9,248 nt of DNA from an uncultured Bacilli bacterium (GTDB taxonomy: Bacteria > Bacillota_I > Bacilli_A > RF39 > UBA660): contig CANRKE010000048.1 in assembly GCA_947631135.1 (NCBI GenBank), positions 1 through 9,248 on the forward strand. Reading direction: 5' to 3'. Every line of letters starts with the position of its first letter. Positions within the stretch are counted from its first letter, which is position 1. The notes under the pieces are model-generated. The model was not told the origin of the DNA, ran no database searches, and was given only the letters and a program-made list of their open reading frames with translations. This document shows positions 7,320-9,248 of this stretch, one piece after another. The position numbers and the translations under genes were made by a program.

Positions 7320-7873
7320 TGAATAGAGCAATATTTTTGGATAGAGATGGAACATTAATTGAGGAAAAAAGTTATCTATCAAATGTTTCAGATATTGAAT
7401 TTATAAATGGTACTATTGATGGATTAAAACTTCTTCAAGATAAATATTTATTAATCATAATAACTAATCAATCTGGTGTAGCAAGAGGATATTTTACAGA
7501 AGATAAAGTAAGGGAAATTAATCAATATATAGAAAATAAGTTATTGGAAAAAGGAATTAAAATTACTGATACGTTGTATTGTCCACATTATAAAAATGGA
7601 ATAATAAAAAAATATTCTATTGATTGTGAATGTAGAAAACCAAAAACAAAATTAATAGATATTGCACAAAAAAAATATAATATAAATTTAAATGAATCTT
7701 ATGTAGTTGGAGATAAAGATAGTGATATTCTACTTGGTAGAAATGCTAATTGCAAATCAATACTAATTAAAAATTCTAATTATCATAATAATGAAAAATC
7801 TGATTATATAGCTTCTGACATATTAGATGCAGCAAAATTTATATTAAAATTAAAAAGAGGTGGACATCAATGA
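7319..7873 (+). CDS. gmhB: D-glycero-beta-D-manno-heptose 1,7-bisphosphate 7-phosphatase GmhB
   Basis: This 184-residue HAD-superfamily phosphatase removes the C7 phosphate between the two HldE reactions. Motif I is FLDRDGTL (6-13), with D8 as nucleophile and D10 as acid/base. Motif II is TNQSG (49-53) and motif IV is GDKDSD (131-136). The zinc-binding site typical of GmhB is complete: C88, H90, C103 and C105, followed by RKP (106-108). The length matches the family (about 180-190). It starts on the last base of hldE with only a weak GAAAGTG upstream, so its translation probably depends on hldE. Its ATGA end overlaps the next gene. Being next to hldE suggests beta-anomer specificity, although closely related phosphatases serve the GDP-alpha-heptose pathway. 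Confidence 0.95.
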   Translation: MNRAIFLDRDGTLIEEKSYLSNVSDIEFINGTIDGLKLLQDKYLLIIITNQSGVARGYFTEDKVREINQYIENKLLEKGIKITDTLYCPHYKNGIIKKYSIDCECRKPKTKLIDIAQKKYNINLNESYVVGDKDSDILLGRNANCKSILIKNSNYHNNEKSDYIASDILDAAKFILKLKRGGHQ

Positions 7874-9072
7874 AAATATTAGTAGTATGTCAACATTTTT
7901 ATCCAGAACAATTTAGAATTAATGATATATGTTTTGAACTTGCGAAAAGAAAACATGAAGTAACAGTGTTAACAGGATTACCAAATTATCCAAAAGGAAA
8001 AATTTATAAAGATTATAGATGGTTTAAAAACAGAAATCAATTAGTTAATGGAGTAAAAATTAAAAGATGTTCATTAGTTGGTAGAGGAAAAAGCACTATA
8101 AAAATGGCAATTAATTATTTATGGTTTTTAACTTTTGGAAGTTTGAAAGCACTGTTTATGAAAAAAGATTTTGATGTCGTATATGTATATCAATTAACAC
8201 CTATTACTATGGTGTGGCCTGCAATAGTAGTTAGTAAAATTAAAAAGATTCCGCTAGTTATACACTGTCTTGATCAATGGCCAATAAGTGTTACTACTGT
8301 TGGAATAAATAAGAATAGTTTAATATATAAAATATTATATAAAATAAGTAGAAAAACGTATAATAAAGCTGATTTAATAACGATAAGTTCAAAATCATTT
8401 AAAAATTATTTTGAAAATGTTTTAAAAATCAGTTCTAAAGAAAAAGGTTTAGTATATTTACCATCATATGCTGAAAGTGATTATGAAAATGTTGGTATTA
8501 CTAAAAATAAAACATTTGATTTGGTTTTTGCTGGAAATATTGGACCAGCTCAAAGTGTAGAAACAATTGTTGAAGCGGCGAGAATATTAAAAGATAATAA
8601 ATATATTAAGTTTCATATTGTAGGTGATGGGTTAAGTAAATCAAAATGCGAGGATTTATCTAATAATTATAAACTTGATAATATTACATTTTATGGATTT
8701 CATAATGTGTCTGAAATGCCTAAATATTATAAATTAGCTGATGCATTTTTGATTACAATGGTAAATAATGAAGTTGTAAACAACACTTTACCAGCTAAAG
8801 TACAATCCTATATGGCTTCTGAGAAACCAATAATAGGAGCAATTAGTGGAGAGGTTAAAGAAGTAATAGAAAGTGCTGATTGTGGTTTATGTTGTGAATC
8901 ATTAGATTATAAAACATTAGCAAAATTAATTTTAGAAGCATCAAAATCAGAAGATAAAATTAAAAAGTGGAGTAAGAATTCTATAGAATATTATAATAAG
9001 AATTTTAAAAAAGATGTTTGTATTAAAAATTTAGAATCATTATTATATGAAGTTATTAATAAGGAGAAATAA
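7870..9072 (+). CDS. Family 4 glycosyltransferase (WbuB-like)
   Basis: This 400-residue GT-B retaining glycosyltransferase is of the GT4 type seen in O-antigen and capsule loci (WbuB-like). The N-terminal acceptor domain opens with ILVVCQHFYPEQFRIND (3-19) and contains GLPNYPKG (36-43) and LDQWPISV (134-141). The C-terminal donor domain begins FVFAG-like at DLVFAGNIG (217-225) and includes HIVGDG (249-254) and FYGF (274-277). The catalytic region at 298-333 contains TLPAKVQSYMASEKPII, with the E-x7-E spacing replaced by a variant (NNEVVNNT upstream, SGEVKEV downstream). The start overlaps the gmhB stop as ATGA, with GAGGTG 7 nt upstream. It probably adds a non-heptose sugar to the same glycan, often an amino sugar in this subfamily, but the donor cannot be assigned from sequence. 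Confidence 0.88.
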   Translation: MKILVVCQHFYPEQFRINDICFELAKRKHEVTVLTGLPNYPKGKIYKDYRWFKNRNQLVNGVKIKRCSLVGRGKSTIKMAINYLWFLTFGSLKALFMKKDFDVVYVYQLTPITMVWPAIVVSKIKKIPLVIHCLDQWPISVTTVGINKNSLIYKILYKISRKTYNKADLITISSKSFKNYFENVLKISSKEKGLVYLPSYAESDYENVGITKNKTFDLVFAGNIGPAQSVETIVEAARILKDNKYIKFHIVGDGLSKSKCEDLSNNYKLDNITFYGFHNVSEMPKYYKLADAFLITMVNNEVVNNTLPAKVQSYMASEKPIIGAISGEVKEVIESADCGLCCESLDYKTLAKLILEASKSEDKIKKWSKNSIEYYNKNFKKDVCIKNLESLLYEVINKEK

Positions 9073-9077
9073 GTATT

Positions 9078-9248
9078 ATGAGAAATAAAAAGATAGCAGT
9101 ATTAATACCGTGTTATAACGAAGCGAAGACAATAAAGAAAGTAATAGAAGATTATAGAAAAGTATTAGGAGATGTAGATATATATGTATATGATAACAAT
9201 TCTACCGATAATACAGATAAAATAGCTGAGAGTGCAAAAGCAATAGTA
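9078..9248 (+). CDS. Family 2 glycosyltransferase, N-terminal part (cut by window edge)
   Basis: The first 57 codons of a GT2 enzyme are present and continue past the right edge. The sequence shows the N-terminal strand and AVLIPCYNEAKTI motif (7-19), the spacing KVIEDYRKVLGDVDIYVYDN, and the nucleotide-binding DNNSTDNT (39-46). This arrangement is typical of the DPM1-like GT2 branch common in bacterial surface loci, whose full proteins often carry C-terminal membrane helices; here that part is not visible. It differs from the GT2 at 30-740 (INDGSIDKT versus DNNSTDNT) and is not a close copy. AAGGAG at 9061-9066 lies 11 nt before the ATG, inside the end of the GT4 gene. Five bases separate the two genes. 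Confidence 0.9.
   Translation, partial: MRNKKIAVLIPCYNEAKTIKKVIEDYRKVLGDVDIYVYDNNSTDNTDKIAESAKAIV

Noticed and set aside
9078..9248. Foreign origin of the last partial gene because of codons such as CCG, GCG and ACC
   Set aside because: A hand count gives about 27% G+C over only 171 bases, not clearly different from the neighbours.
1..9248. CRISPR arrays, insertion sequences, tRNA or rRNA genes
   Set aside because: No spaced direct repeats, transposase motifs, terminal inverted repeats or conserved RNA sequences were seen; coding density leaves almost no room.

Overview
The window is a very AT-rich stretch (about a quarter G+C by eye) with every gene on the + strand, tightly packed and often overlapping. 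Shine-Dalgarno sites are of the AAGGAG/AGGTGG type. TGA is an ordinary stop: three genes end on it and Trp is TGG. Together with a DUF2304 gene and a Wzx-type flippase in a glycosyltransferase cluster, this fits a low-GC Firmicute (Clostridia or Erysipelotrichia-like), but another AT-rich lineage such as Fusobacteria, Brachyspira or Campylobacterota cannot be excluded. The window is an internal piece of a larger surface-polysaccharide locus. It contains no initiating phosphoglycosyltransferase, polymerase or chain-length regulator, and the last gene is cut by the right edge.

Layout: (1) 30-2528 is a coupled block of a family 2 glycosyltransferase, a small DUF2304 membrane protein and a Wzx-type lipid-linked oligosaccharide flippase. 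(2) 2529-2729 is the only sizeable gap. It carries a plausible sigma-A-type promoter (TTGCTA, 17 bp, TATAAT) and an AT palindrome beside the predicted start site. (3) 2730-7873 is a heptose block: GT9, gmhA, second GT9, hldE, gmhB. (4) 7870-9248 adds a family 4 glycosyltransferase and the 5' end of a second family 2 glycosyltransferase.

The heptose block encodes all four activities that convert sedoheptulose 7-phosphate to ADP-D-glycero-beta-D-manno-heptose: GmhA isomerase, HldE kinase, GmhB phosphatase and HldE adenylyltransferase. It also encodes two paralogous GT9 enzymes, the family of the LPS heptosyltransferases. No HldD epimerase is visible, so the sugar transferred may be the D,D-heptose. 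The likely logic is that the cell makes the activated heptose, two GT9 enzymes add it to a lipid-linked glycan, GT4/GT2 enzymes add other sugars, and Wzx flips the product outward.

The most striking sequence signal is a run of eight G (3344-3351) inside the first GT9 gene. This is extremely unlikely by composition here. Gain or loss of one G would stop translation within about eight codons, between the two GT9 domains. It looks like a phase-variation switch on heptosylation, captured in the ON state.
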